Below are positions 42,460 through 51,008 of a DNA stretch of 64,000 nt, piece after piece; position 1 is the stretch's first letter; every line of letters begins with the position of its first letter. The notes beneath the pieces are model-generated. The model was given only the letters and a program-made list of their open reading frames with translations. It was not told the DNA's origin and did not search any database. A program made the translations under genes and the position numbers. Source of the stretch: Sporolactobacillus kofuensis (GTDB taxonomy: Bacteria; Bacillota; Bacilli; Bacillales; Sporolactobacillaceae); assembly GCF_042660205.1 (NCBI RefSeq), contig NZ_JBHSTQ010000007.1, positions 62,001 through 126,000 of the forward strand, in the 5' to 3' direction.

Positions 42460-43269
42460 TTAGATTGAACGAATAATGGATTTAATTAAGGAAGTAAAAT
42501 CTGCTTTGACTCGATCAGCCGTTTCTATGACTTCTTTGTGCGACAACGGCTGATCAAGAATGCCACAAGCCATATTTGTGATACAAGAAATTCCAAGGAC
42601 ATCGAGTCCTAGATGGCTCGCTGCTGTGACTTCCGGAACAGTAGACATTCCGACGGCATCCGCACCCATCACGCGCATCATACGAATTTCAGCCGGTGTT
42701 TCATATTGCGGACCATGCGTTGCAAGATATACACCTTCCTGAACATGAATATTCAGTGTTGAAGCCGCCTGCTTTGCCGTATGAATCAATGCCGGACTAT
42801 ATGCATGCGACATATCTGGAAATCGCGGTCCAAGTTCATCTTCATTCGGACCGATCAGTGGGCTACCCCCGAGCATATTGATGTGATCATTAATTAACAT
42901 TAAATCGCCTGGTTGAAATGAGGTATTTATCCCACCACATGCATTAGTCACAATCAATTTTTCTATGCCCATTGCCTTCATGACATAGACAGGAAAAGCA
43001 ACTTGTGCCAAAGAGTAACCCTCATAATGGTGATAGCGTCCTTGCATTGCAACAACCGTTTTCCCTTCAAGCTCGCCGATCACAAATTGGCCTTTATGAC
43101 CCTTAACGGTTGATTCAGGAAAATGAGGAAGCGAATGGTAAGGAATGCGATCCGCATCCGCTATCTCTTCTGCAAGGTCCCCGAGACCGGAGCCTAGGAT
43201 TAAACCGATATGGGGTTTTTGATTTGTATAGTGTCTGAGTTTGTCCATAACTTCTTTTATTGGTTTCAT
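42460..43269 (-). CDS. punA: Purine nucleoside phosphorylase (trimeric PNP type)
   Basis: Cleaves guanosine, inosine and deoxy forms to base and (deoxy)ribose-1-phosphate. Motifs: LILGSGLGDLAE near residue 25, VKGHKGQF, GRYHHYEGYS, VTNACGGIN near residue 115, and GMSTVPEV. Length 269 aa. It lies between xerD and dacF. The phosphopentomutase gene drm, which sits between xerD and punA in B. subtilis, is missing. A second, hexameric-type PNP (deoD) is at 51.6 kb. Confidence 0.96.
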   Translation of the reverse strand: MKPIKEVMDKLRHYTNQKPHIGLILGSGLGDLAEEIADADRIPYHSLPHFPESTVKGHKGQFVIGELEGKTVVAMQGRYHHYEGYSLAQVAFPVYVMKAMGIEKLIVTNACGGINTSFQPGDLMLINDHINMLGGSPLIGPNEDELGPRFPDMSHAYSPALIHTAKQAASTLNIHVQEGVYLATHGPQYETPAEIRMMRVMGADAVGMSTVPEVTAASHLGLDVLGISCITNMACGILDQPLSHKEVIETADRVKADFTSLIKSIIRSI

Positions 43270-43309
43270 GTAAATCGCTCCAGTCAGTCGATCGATACGA
43301 TCTTTTATA

Positions 43310-44227
43310 CTATTCTTTTACACGAGGATGGAAACTTGCGTACAATTTCTTCAACGGCGGTCGCTTCGGAAGAGAATACCTCAGTACAGTAGAGGAAGGT
43401 GAGCGGCCGAGCAGTTCATCAATGAATTCAAGAGAAGCACCATTTTGCAACAAGTGTGCGGTTAAGGATTGGCGAAGCGTTTCCGGTGATAAAGAAATGG
43501 CCAGACCCGCAATTTCAGCATTGTGCTTAAGGATCTTCCAAACCCCTTGCCTTGTAAGCCTTCTATTCAATCGATTGATAAATAGAGGCTGTTCAGCCTT
43601 TTCTTCCTCTGCCGATTCATGATCCATGTTCATATATTGGTCAAGTGCTTCAATTGCAGGAGGGTTAAGCGGAATAATCCGTTCACTCCCTTTTTTTCCG
43701 CCGACACACTGAACAAATTCTAGTTCAAGATTCACATGTTCACGATTTAATTGGATGCATTCGGAGACACGCATCCCAGTGGCATACAATAATTCGAGCA
43801 TTGCCCGATCACGTCTTCCGAGCTTTGTACTCGAATCGGGAGCTTTTAGAAGCTTATTTACCTGGTCAATGGTCAAGAGGGTAGATAATGTACGCGGTTC
43901 TACATTCGGAATTTCCAATGTATAAGCGGGGTCATGTGTCATCTGATGATTCCGAAGTAAGTAGCGATGAAATCCACGTACCGCAGCAGCCTTTCTTGCT
44001 TGTGTCGTTGTTGCATTGCCTCGATCTTTTAAATAATAGAGATATTTTATCACAACCAAGTCCGTGACATTTTCCCAAGCAGTACAATGCTCTTGATAAA
44101 TGAGATAATCCAAATATTGATGCAAGTCGTTCCTGTAGGCCTCAATAGTGTTTTTTGAGAGACCACGATCTTTGATTAGAACAGCTAAAAAGTCATCCAA
44201 CTGTTTCTTCAATCGCTCACTCTCCAT
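43310..44227 (-). CDS. xerD: XerD-family tyrosine recombinase with substituted active-site histidines
   Basis: A 305-residue, full-length member: SAM-like N-terminal domain (SKNTIEAYRNDLHQYLDYL) and catalytic domain. The family's catalytic set is R-K-H-R-H-Y. Arg is present in ATGMRVSE, Lys in GGKKGSERIIPL, and the second Arg and Tyr remain. But the normal SPHTLRHS reads SPETLRQS (His to Glu) and LGHSxxSTTxxY reads LGRSPSSTVLRY (His to Arg). Normal XerD pairs with XerC to resolve chromosome dimers at dif. It overlaps yqzK by 11 bases, in the fur-yqzK-xerD order of B. subtilis. Confidence 0.9.
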   Translation of the reverse strand: MESERLKKQLDDFLAVLIKDRGLSKNTIEAYRNDLHQYLDYLIYQEHCTAWENVTDLVVIKYLYYLKDRGNATTTQARKAAAVRGFHRYLLRNHQMTHDPAYTLEIPNVEPRTLSTLLTIDQVNKLLKAPDSSTKLGRRDRAMLELLYATGMRVSECIQLNREHVNLELEFVQCVGGKKGSERIIPLNPPAIEALDQYMNMDHESAEEEKAEQPLFINRLNRRLTRQGVWKILKHNAEIAGLAISLSPETLRQSLTAHLLQNGASLEFIDELLGRSPSSTVLRYSLPKRPPLKKLYASFHPRVKE

Positions 44228-44468
44228 CTCGTAAAAATTCTATAAGCCTTGCATAATCATGCTGAACATGCCAAAACATGTATTGCCCTTCGCCACCAGT
44301 TGTTATTGCGCTCACCTCGGCAGCCCCAGCCCCAGGCTCCTCATACCGGTGGACATTCTGCTGATGTTGATCCATCCAAATCATTCCATAATAAAATACA
44401 GCTGTCAATAAAATGAATACTATCAGCATTTTTAATAATTGAATGGTTGTTTGACTAGTATTTTTCAT
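44217..44468 (-). CDS. yqzK: YqzK-like protein (DUF4227)
   Basis: An 83-residue protein with one N-terminal membrane segment (about residues 10-30, LLKMLIVFILLTAVFYYGMIW) followed by QHQQNVHRYEEPGAGAAEV, which resembles YqzK. It lies between fur and xerD, as in B. subtilis, and overlaps xerD. Function unknown; the topology suggests a small membrane-anchored extracytoplasmic domain. Confidence 0.85.
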   Translation of the reverse strand: MKNTSQTTIQLLKMLIVFILLTAVFYYGMIWMDQHQQNVHRYEEPGAGAAEVSAITTGGEGQYMFWHVQHDYARLIEFLRDGE

Positions 44469-44591
44469 TTTTTACCCCTGCCTGTCCTCACATGAATGAT
44501 CGCTTATTCATTCATATGAACTTTGATGCTAAAAACATGCAGACAGCAGGAGTTAAATGTCAAGATTCTTCCTATGTATTACAAACTTTCA

Positions 44592-44655
44592 GTCCTTATT
44601 TGTATCCATCGCGCTTTGATTGCTCGCTTGCCGCGGGCGATCTCGCATCTTCGCT
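44592..44655 (+). repeat. Dispersed repeat fragment D (fur-yqzK gap)
   Basis: GATTGCTCGCTTGCCGCGGG followed immediately by CGATCTCGCATCTTCGCT. Compared with copies A and B, the middle of about 80 bases is deleted and the two ends are joined. The 44469-44737 gap also holds the fur terminator. Confidence 0.75.
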
Positions 44656-44695
44656 GAATTATCCGGACAAAAACTTTAAATGTAAATATTTTTTG

Positions 44696-44724
44696 AAAAA
44701 ACAGCCTGAATAGCTCAGGCTGTT
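44696..44724 (-). terminator. Terminator of fur
   Basis: ACAGCCTGA and TCAGGCTGT pair around ATAGC. On the minus strand the stem is followed by TTTTTTC, about 15 bases after the fur stop. Confidence 0.9.
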
Positions 44725-44737
44725 AATGATCAAATGG

Positions 44738-45238
44738 TCATACTTTTTCAGGTTCTTTTTCAAATTCCTTTTCTTTATTCAAACGATTTTCTTCTTCATG
44801 CTTTTCTAAACAGCGATGGCAAATGCCATGAAAAGTCAAGCGATGATCTTTGACTTTAAAATGCCATTTACGCTCCACCACTTTCTCAACTTCTCCAAGC
44901 AAATCTTCTTGGATTTCATCAACTGAACCACATTCAATGCAAACCAAATGATGATGAAAGTGACTTGCACCTTCTCGACGAAGGTCATAACGCGAGACGC
45001 CATCTCCAAAGTTAATTTTGTCAACAATCTTCAACTCTGACAATAACTCAAGTGTTCGGTATACTGTGGCTAGGCCGATTTCAGGAGCTTTCTCCTTCAC
45101 AAGAAGATAGACATCTTCAGCGCTCAGATGATCTTGTTCATTTTCCAACAAGACTCTGACTGTCGCTTCTCGTTGGGGCGTCAATTTGTATTTTTGAGCA
45201 TGAAGCTGTTTCTTAATTCGATTAATTCTGCCTTCCAT
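44738..45238 (-). CDS. fur: Ferric uptake regulator family protein Fur
   Basis: Winged-helix metalloregulator. N-terminal YKLTPQREATVRVLLENE and LATVYRTLELLSELKIVDKI form the DNA-binding domain; FHHHLVCIECGSVDEI (HHH plus CxxC) and HGICHRCLEKH (second CxxC) form the metal and structural zinc sites. 166 aa with a charged C-terminal extension (EEENRLNKEKEFEKEPEKV) beyond the usual 149. The context fur-yqzK-xerD supports Fur rather than PerR or Zur. The ATG follows GAAGGAGGGG. Its promoter carries PerR-like boxes. Confidence 0.92.
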   Translation of the reverse strand: MEGRINRIKKQLHAQKYKLTPQREATVRVLLENEQDHLSAEDVYLLVKEKAPEIGLATVYRTLELLSELKIVDKINFGDGVSRYDLRREGASHFHHHLVCIECGSVDEIQEDLLGEVEKVVERKWHFKVKDHRLTFHGICHRCLEKHEEENRLNKEKEFEKEPEKV

Positions 45239-45381
45239 ACAAGCCCCTCCTTCGCAAGAACAAATCCATCGTTATATCGGCAACAAATCATTTGAGGTTG
45301 TCGGCAATGCGGGTGATCGTGAATGAAAATTGTCAAAGAAGATGACATATTATCAATAAAACCACTGTCTATCATGGGTAA

Positions 45382-45410
45382 ATTATAATCCTTATTGAGA
45401 ATGGTGTCAA
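45382..45410 (-). promoter_or_regulatory. SigA promoter of fur
   Basis: The minus strand has TTGACA, 17 bases, TATAAT, a perfect consensus. It predicts a leader of about 135 bases before the fur ATG, in which I see no clear gene or attenuator. Confidence 0.82.
45383..45397. promoter_or_regulatory. PerR-box-like sequence over the fur -10
   Basis: TTATAATCCTTATTG matches the PerR box TTATAATNATTATAA at 11 of 14 defined positions and overlaps the -10 element. PerR control of fur is known in B. subtilis; here it is predicted only. Confidence 0.45.
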
Positions 45411-45431
45411 TTAAGTATAATCATTTTCAAA

Positions 45432-45446
45432 TTATAATTATTGTAT
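45432..45446. promoter_or_regulatory. PerR-box-like sequence upstream of the fur -35
   Basis: TTATAATTATTGTAT matches the PerR box at 12 of 14 defined positions. Between it and the -35, GTATAATCATTTTCA (45415-45429) matches the Fur consensus TGATAATNATTATCA at 11 of 14. AT-rich sequence makes chance matches likelier. Confidence 0.45.
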
Positions 45447-45480
45447 TTAAAAATAGTGACAACTTCTTATAGAACACTGT

Positions 45481-46113
45481 TCACGAAATGATCATCCTTA
45501 TGAGAACAGGTGATACATAAGCTTCGTATCCTGAAGCAGCGGCAGCAATCAGGCTTGTACTTGCCAATACCAGACCATAATTGATAAACTGTGGAAGCAT
45601 CGCTTGCTTTCTTGTTTTCATCAATAACTGTCGGAACATCTTTAAAGAGAAAGCAACTGCAAGTACTGCGATAAATAAATAGTTAGGGATCGTTAATAGA
45701 TTCTGAGGAAATATACTGACCAGTACGGTCAATAGCCCCTTTACCCCCATTTCACTAATCAGAAAACCAACGGTAAAGCCAAGGAACATCCCTTTGACAA
45801 AAATGAGCAAGAAGATGAACGGTAATCCGATCACTGAGAGCCCAAGCACCCAGATTAAAATCTGAAACTGCAGATCGTGAAAGAGACTTTCTTTGAACAG
45901 CGCTTGGGGATCGGCAATTTGATTCTTCGCTAATTCTCCGAAGAACTGTTGTAAATAATTAAGAAGATCACTTCTGGATTCATAGGAAAGACAATTCACA
46001 ACAATTGCACCGAAGATAATGCCCATTAGGAGTAATCCTGTCACAAAGGTATATAGGGACATATAGTCTTGTACATGCTGGGCAAGAGCTTTTTTTAATC
46101 GCTCGTTAATCAT
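45481..46113 (-). CDS. spoIIM: Stage II sporulation protein M
   Basis: Membrane scaffold of the SpoIIDMP septal peptidoglycan machine that drives engulfment. 210 aa, about five membrane segments; the conserved core is VKGMFLGFTVGFLISEMGVKG followed by SIFPQNLLTIPNYLF. It lies between nudF and fur, as in B. subtilis. The start ATG follows GGGAGG. Expression is expected from SigE in the mother cell. Confidence 0.94.
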   Translation of the reverse strand: MINERLKKALAQHVQDYMSLYTFVTGLLLMGIIFGAIVVNCLSYESRSDLLNYLQQFFGELAKNQIADPQALFKESLFHDLQFQILIWVLGLSVIGLPFIFLLIFVKGMFLGFTVGFLISEMGVKGLLTVLVSIFPQNLLTIPNYLFIAVLAVAFSLKMFRQLLMKTRKQAMLPQFINYGLVLASTSLIAAAASGYEAYVSPVLIRMIIS

Positions 46114-46220
46114 CTTGTCGACCTCCCGACTCGTTCGATCATCTGAAATCTATAATCTCATTCTATGATTTTTTCAGATAACTATGACCAAGCCGGTTAC
46201 TGTCGCTCTATTCTCACTTA

Positions 46221-46766
46221 TTAATGACGTAATGCCCTCAACTGCATGAATTGAACTGCATAGATAGACTTCGCATCATAGATTCGATGATCTTCAGCCA
46301 TTCTAATGGCTTCTTCCAAGTCAACCGCACGAACTTCAAGAAACTCATCTTGATCTAAATGTTGCTCCCCCTTCTTAATGAGAGAATCTGTAAAATAGAT
46401 ATGTAAGAGTTCGTCAGAGAAGCCCGGTGATGAATAGAATGAGGCAATTTTTTTCATTTCTCTGCACTGGTAGCCCGTCTCTTCCTCGAGTTCACGGCGA
46501 GCGGAGTCATCAGGATCTTCTCCTGGTTCAAGCTTTCCCGCAGGAATTTCAAAGATAATACTGTCGAGTGGATAGCGATATTGTCTTACAAGAAGCAATT
46601 TTCCATCCTCATCCACAGCAATGATTGCGACCGCTCCCGGATGTTTGACAACTTCGCGGGTGGATTCCTGACCATTTGGTAAAAGCACCTTATCCAAAAA
46701 TAAATGAACAATTCTTCCTTTAAATAGTTCTTGAGAACTTTTCTTCTTTTCAGTTAATCCGTCCAT
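46221..46766 (-). CDS. nudF: ADP-ribose pyrophosphatase (Nudix)
   Basis: Hydrolyses ADP-ribose to AMP and ribose-5-phosphate. The Nudix box GKLEPGEDPDDSARRELEEETG is near residue 75, preceded by RQYRYPLDSIIFEIPAG, typical of NudF. About 181 aa from ATG 46766, about 10 bases after AAAAGGA; a GTG three codons upstream is too close to that site. It lies upstream of spoIIM, matching B. subtilis. Confidence 0.93.
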   Translation of the reverse strand: MDGLTEKKKSSQELFKGRIVHLFLDKVLLPNGQESTREVVKHPGAVAIIAVDEDGKLLLVRQYRYPLDSIIFEIPAGKLEPGEDPDDSARRELEEETGYQCREMKKIASFYSSPGFSDELLHIYFTDSLIKKGEQHLDQDEFLEVRAVDLEEAIRMAEDHRIYDAKSIYAVQFMQLRALRH

Positions 46767-47070
46767 TAATTCCACATCCTTTTTTCCTCAAATCCATTAT
46801 TTAGGAACGCATTTCTTTTTTCATTTTATCATAGTCAGACGTTACGTTATGAACTGTATGATCATTACTCTGTGTCAAATTTTCCGAATCCGAAGTACTC
46901 GTGATCAGTAGGGAAGTCCCGTAGGCAGCTCGCACCTAATCTTCCTAATTTCCCTTTCCGAGAACTATTTTACGCAACCTATTATTAATCATGTCGTGAC
47001 TATTCTTCCATTTTGATTTATAGTGTGAGCAGTGTTATTGAATTTATCAATCTATATTGAGGTGGCAATC
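46767..47070. other. Intergenic region between divergent nudF and the MFS gene
   Basis: 304 bases without a supported gene. GTCCCGTAGGCAGCTCGCAC (around 46916-46935) resembles the right end of the dispersed repeat, but with several differences. No convincing promoter or terminator was found by eye. Confidence 0.4.
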
Positions 47071-48342
47071 GTGAACAGCCAAGGGCATACACCAATGATG
47101 CAATCTAAGTGTAAGATTCCTCAAATTCTCCTCCCCGTTTATCAGTCGCAAGCCTTTCGCTCTTTGTGGATCGGCAATACATTTTCTAATTTTGGCTCAT
47201 CAATTACAGGTGTGATTATTCCACTACTCGTCTACTCTTTATCTCAGTCAACAGTAGCGATGGGTTTGATTATGACTGCGTATATGTTGCCCAATGTACT
47301 CATGCTTCCCTTTGCAGGCGTTATCGTTGATAAATATAATCGTGCAAAAATCATGCGTCTGACAGACTTCATTCAAGGTTTCATTGCATTAACAATTATG
47401 AGTTTAGCATTGACACATTTGTTAACGATACAATTACTGATCATCTTCGCAGTTATGCTTGGTCTATGTAGCGGTCTGTTTCAGCCGGCTTTTTCCGCAA
47501 TGCGGGCTTCTGTGTTCACGCCCGACATCCGTACCTCAGCAAATGCTTTGAATCAGCTCAGTGTTCAAGGGATGCGTTTGATCGGTCCGGCGATTGGTGG
47601 CATGATTGTCGCACTTTGGTCGGCTCCTGTAGGCTTTGGCATTGACGCCCTAACCTTTTTTATTTCATTTATTTGTCTTCTTTTTTTGACAAAGGAAGGC
47701 GAGATTAACAAAAATGTTAAAACAGAAACGGAAAAATCTTCTTTGTTCAAAGAAAGCCTCGGAGGCATTCGAGTTATCAAGAATAACACGTGGCTCTGGG
47801 TCACAATTCTCGCTTTTTGCTTCATTAATATTTGTACATCAGGTGTTATTGTGATACTCATTCCATGGCTACTTAATGTGCACGATCATTTTCCTTCTTA
47901 TGTATATGGCTTTGTAATGTCCGGTGAGGCAGTGGGTTCCGCACTCGCAGCATTTATTTTTGGAATGCGCAAAACCTGGAGGTACCGCGGAATTATTGCA
48001 TACCTTGGTGTGGGTATCGGTGTTGCCGCTTTTTTGATCATGCCATTTGTTCATAGTCCGGTTGTAATTAGTTTGTTGATGACTCTAGAAGGGCTAGGAA
48101 GTATGATTTTTGGATTGATTTGGGAAACCAGTCTCCAGGAATTCGTTGAGCCGGAGTCTTTCGGTCGTGTAGCAAGTCTGGATATGCTCGGATCATTTGC
48201 ATTGCTTCCGGTCGGTTATCTATTCACCGGTTGGTTTGCAAGTATGATTGGCGGCATCTCTGCCATGGTCGTGTTGAGCATGTCCGGACTGTTCATGATC
48301 GCCATTTGTCTCTTTATCCCTGCAATTAGGAACTATGATTAA
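47071..48342 (+). CDS. MFS efflux transporter
   Basis: Twelve predicted membrane segments in 423 aa. The N-terminus FRSLWIGNTFSNFGSSITGVIIPLLVY and the loop AGVIVDKYNRAKIMRLTD (motif A type) place it with the MFS_3/macrolide-efflux-like drug exporters. The start GTG 47071 is eight bases after GAGG; the frame extends 13 codons upstream without a better signal. Single gene on the plus strand, convergent with tag. Substrate cannot be told from sequence. Confidence 0.85.
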   Translation: MNSQGHTPMMQSKCKIPQILLPVYQSQAFRSLWIGNTFSNFGSSITGVIIPLLVYSLSQSTVAMGLIMTAYMLPNVLMLPFAGVIVDKYNRAKIMRLTDFIQGFIALTIMSLALTHLLTIQLLIIFAVMLGLCSGLFQPAFSAMRASVFTPDIRTSANALNQLSVQGMRLIGPAIGGMIVALWSAPVGFGIDALTFFISFICLLFLTKEGEINKNVKTETEKSSLFKESLGGIRVIKNNTWLWVTILAFCFINICTSGVIVILIPWLLNVHDHFPSYVYGFVMSGEAVGSALAAFIFGMRKTWRYRGIIAYLGVGIGVAAFLIMPFVHSPVVISLLMTLEGLGSMIFGLIWETSLQEFVEPESFGRVASLDMLGSFALLPVGYLFTGWFASMIGGISAMVVLSMSGLFMIAICLFIPAIRNYD

Positions 48343-48359
48343 GCGTGGAAAATGTTTAA

Positions 48360-48947
48360 TTAGTGTCGGGTGATTTCATCAAAACAAAAGCAATGCGTCA
48401 CATGATCGTTCACCATTCCTGTTGCTTGCATAAAAGCGTAGCAAATCGTTTCGCCAACAAATTTAAAGCCTCTTTTTTTCAAAGCTTTACTCATTACTCG
48501 TGATTTTTCACTAGAAGAAGGAATCGAACCTTCCTCCGAGAAATGATGAGTGATTGGTTTACCGCCAATGAATGACCAAATATAATCGCTAAAAGATTGT
48601 TCTTGTTCAATTTCCAGATACGCCTTTGCATTGACAATGATCGCATTAATCTTCAATCGATTACGAATGATCCCTGAATTTCCCATCAATTGTTCGACTT
48701 TGTCATTATCATAGTTTGCAATGACTTGGGGATCAAAGTTTGCAAATGCCTCTCGATAAGCATCGCGTCGTTTTAAGATGCTGATCCAGCTTAAACCGGC
48801 TTGCATACCCTCCAAGCAAAGCATTTCGAATAATTCTTGTGAATCATAGTGAGGACGACCCCATTCAAGATCATGATAGTCGATATAATCAGGATCGGAA
48901 GTGGACCATGCACATCTCCTCTTTTCAATCTCATGTTGTACTTTCAT
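48360..48947 (-). CDS. tag: DNA-3-methyladenine glycosylase I
   Basis: Removes 3-methyladenine from alkylated DNA. The E. coli Tag pattern is clear: RCAWSTSDPDYIDYHDLEWG, LFEMLCLEGMQAGLSWISIL, KALKKRGFKFVGETICYAFMQATGMVNDH, with zinc ligands near both termini (Cys and His residues). 195 aa from ATG 48947, eight bases after GAGG. It is 21 bases downstream of pncA on the same strand, so the two may be co-transcribed. Confidence 0.95.
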   Translation of the reverse strand: MKVQHEIEKRRCAWSTSDPDYIDYHDLEWGRPHYDSQELFEMLCLEGMQAGLSWISILKRRDAYREAFANFDPQVIANYDNDKVEQLMGNSGIIRNRLKINAIIVNAKAYLEIEQEQSFSDYIWSFIGGKPITHHFSEEGSIPSSSEKSRVMSKALKKRGFKFVGETICYAFMQATGMVNDHVTHCFCFDEITRH

Positions 48948-48968
48948 CACATTCACCTCGATTTTCGA

Positions 48969-49511
48969 TTAATTAATTAATTTTGTCTTAAAAATGGCAT
49001 GCATGTGGTTCAGAAACAACTGATGCTGATCGGTAAACGTTGCCATGCCTTTGTTGTGAGCAATTGTTTTATAACCACGGGAATACGCACCGTAAGCAGT
49101 TAGAAAATCACAAATATCTGTACAAACACCAGTGAGATGAACAGTATCAATCGAGTGTGCACGTAACATTTGGTCTAAATCGGTACCCATAAAAGCATCA
49201 TATTCTGGCTTGGGAACAAAAAAGACATTCGATTCAGTCTTATGCGCCTGAAACCAGACATTCAGATTTCCATACAATTCAGCGCCCCATGTTCCTTTAA
49301 TATTATGAGGCGGCCATAATTGAAAATGTGCATCGTTCTGCTCATGTGCGTCCATACAGAAAAAGATCGGTTTTTCTGCTTCAAAGAATTGATTGGCCAT
49401 ATCGACAATATACGGCACGATTTTCTGTGCCGGCTTGCCTGCTGTCAATCCACCATGCTCATCCACAAAGTCATTACTCATATCAATGATAAGAAGTGCT
49501 TCATTCGCCAC
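48969..49511 (-). CDS. pncA: Nicotinamidase / cysteine hydrolase (PncA-like)
   Basis: Isochorismatase-fold hydrolase; PncA converts nicotinamide to nicotinate in NAD salvage. Catalytic Asp in LLIIDMSNDFV, Lys in VPKPEYDAFMGTDL, Cys in LTGVCTDICDFLTAYGAY; metal-site residues DAHEQNDAHF and LWPPHNIKGT are as in B. subtilis PncA (YueJ). 180 aa from GTG 49511, seven bases after GGGGGG. Other isochorismatase-family substrates are possible. Confidence 0.85.
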   Translation of the reverse strand: MANEALLIIDMSNDFVDEHGGLTAGKPAQKIVPYIVDMANQFFEAEKPIFFCMDAHEQNDAHFQLWPPHNIKGTWGAELYGNLNVWFQAHKTESNVFFVPKPEYDAFMGTDLDQMLRAHSIDTVHLTGVCTDICDFLTAYGAYSRGYKTIAHNKGMATFTDQHQLFLNHMHAIFKTKLIN

Positions 49512-49654
49512 AAAAAGACCCCCCATTCATAATTAACTCTACTCTATCACGGCTCGCTGTTCCTTAACAGTAAAACGAGAGAAACAATTCTTTCCGTTCA
49601 TGTGGGATTCTGCTAAAATGAGAACAAGATGATTTGAAAAGAGGAAGATTTGCG

Positions 49655-49969
49655 ATGAAAGCAATTGAAACGACAGAAGAATTTCAGCAAGTCATCAACA
49701 CACCAAAGACAATCATGATTAAATTTGAAACCACTTGGTGCCCGGACTGCAAAAGGTTGAACATGTACATTGATGATATTATTAAAGATTTTGACTTTGA
49801 ATGGTATAGCGCGGATCGCGATCAATTTCCAGAACTTGGACGGGATTATCAAGTACTCGGCATCCCCAGCTTGCTGGCTTTCAAGAACGGTAAAAAAATA
49901 GCACATCTTCGTGCCGATGACCAATCACCAGAAGAAATTCGTGCCTATCTAGAAACAATTGAAGCTTAA
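49655..49969 (+). CDS. Thioredoxin-family protein
   Basis: 104 residues with the redox site ETTWCPDCKRL (CPDC instead of the classic CGPC) and the cis-Pro in LGIPSLLAFKNGKK. Resembles YdbP-type thioredoxin-like proteins of Bacillus. The start ATG 49655 is seven bases after GAGGAAG. Probably a cytosolic thiol-disulfide reductase; the partner is unknown. Followed by a strong two-way terminator shared with the cation transporter gene. Confidence 0.88.
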   Translation: MKAIETTEEFQQVINTPKTIMIKFETTWCPDCKRLNMYIDDIIKDFDFEWYSADRDQFPELGRDYQVLGIPSLLAFKNGKKIAHLRADDQSPEEIRAYLETIEA

Positions 49970-49980
49970 GTTTATCACTC

Positions 49981-50019
49981 AAAAAGCAGGAATGAAGATA
50001 ATCTTCATTCCTGCTTTTT
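49981..50019. terminator. Two-way terminator between the thioredoxin and cation efflux genes
   Basis: AAAAAGCAGGAATGAAGAT (49981-49999) and its exact complement at 50001-50019 form a perfect 19-bp stem with A/T runs at the ends. Confidence 0.95.
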
Positions 50020-50032
50020 ATCTTTATCTTCT

Positions 50033-50971
50033 TTATCCATGTTTCTGATGTGCGCAATCTGAGCGACACTCTGCATAATGACTATTTTCGATTTGTATCG
50101 TAGAGTGTTCCAAATGGTAGTCGGCCAGCAACTGTTCTACTTGAGTCAAAATTTGGTCACGATCAACACCATCACTCACGGTCAAATGACAGCTGAGCGA
50201 ATAAAATCCCGATGTGATTGTCCATATATGCAGATCATGTAGCCCTTGCACCCCATTTAATTGGAGGATGCGACTGCGAACCTCCTCCAGATCTAAATTT
50301 TCAGGTTTCGCTTCCATCAAAATATTTACCGATTGGCGCGTAACACCCCATCCGCTCTTTAAGATAATGAGGGATACGAGGATACTTGCAATCGGGTCTG
50401 CAATCACCCAACCGAACCACATGATCATGAGTGAGGCAACGATAGCTCCAACCGAGCCAAGCAAATCTCCAAGTACATGGAGAAAAGCACTCCGTATATT
50501 CAGGTTCTCTTCTTTTTCTCCATGGATGAGAAGCCCTGCGACAACAATATTGACAACAAGTCCAATGCTCGCAATGAACAACATCTCACTGCTTGCGACA
50601 GATTGCGGCACGCGTAAGCGTGAGATTGCTTCGATGATTATTACTAATGAAATAATAAGGAGCAATACCCCGTTAAAAAGTGCGGCTAAGATTTCAAATC
50701 GCTTGTAACCGAAGGTTTTATTAGTGTTGGCAGAAGCTCTTGCACTGACTACCATGGCGATAAAACTTAATCCTAATGAGACAGCATCGCTCAGCATATG
50801 GCCAGCATCTGATAACAAAGTTAGACTATGACTCAAAAAGCCGCCAATCGCTTCCACGATCATGAACACCGATATAATTAAAAAACTGATAAAGAGCAAT
50901 TTCTGATTGTTAGATGGATGATGATGCTCATGATTCTGTGTACTTTCATGATTTTTGTTGTGCGTGTCCAA
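50033..50971 (-). CDS. czcD: Cation diffusion facilitator (CzcD/ZitB-like zinc efflux)
   Basis: Exports Zn2+ and related divalent cations by proton exchange. His-rich N-terminus (NHEHHHPSNN), six membrane segments, metal sites LSDAGHMLSDAVSL (HxxxD) and HVLGDLLGS (HxxxD), and a cytosolic C-terminal domain with LHDLHIWTI and a His/Cys-rich tail (HYAECRSDCAHQKHG). 312 aa. A promoter and an operator-like palindrome lie upstream (51009-51068). No ArsR-type regulator is adjacent. Confidence 0.92.
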   Translation of the reverse strand: MDTHNKNHESTQNHEHHHPSNNQKLLFISFLIISVFMIVEAIGGFLSHSLTLLSDAGHMLSDAVSLGLSFIAMVVSARASANTNKTFGYKRFEILAALFNGVLLLIISLVIIIEAISRLRVPQSVASSEMLFIASIGLVVNIVVAGLLIHGEKEENLNIRSAFLHVLGDLLGSVGAIVASLMIMWFGWVIADPIASILVSLIILKSGWGVTRQSVNILMEAKPENLDLEEVRSRILQLNGVQGLHDLHIWTITSGFYSLSCHLTVSDGVDRDQILTQVEQLLADYHLEHSTIQIENSHYAECRSDCAHQKHG

Positions 50972-51008
50972 TGCGTATCGCCTCGCTTACCGTAAATGCC
51001 TAATAACA

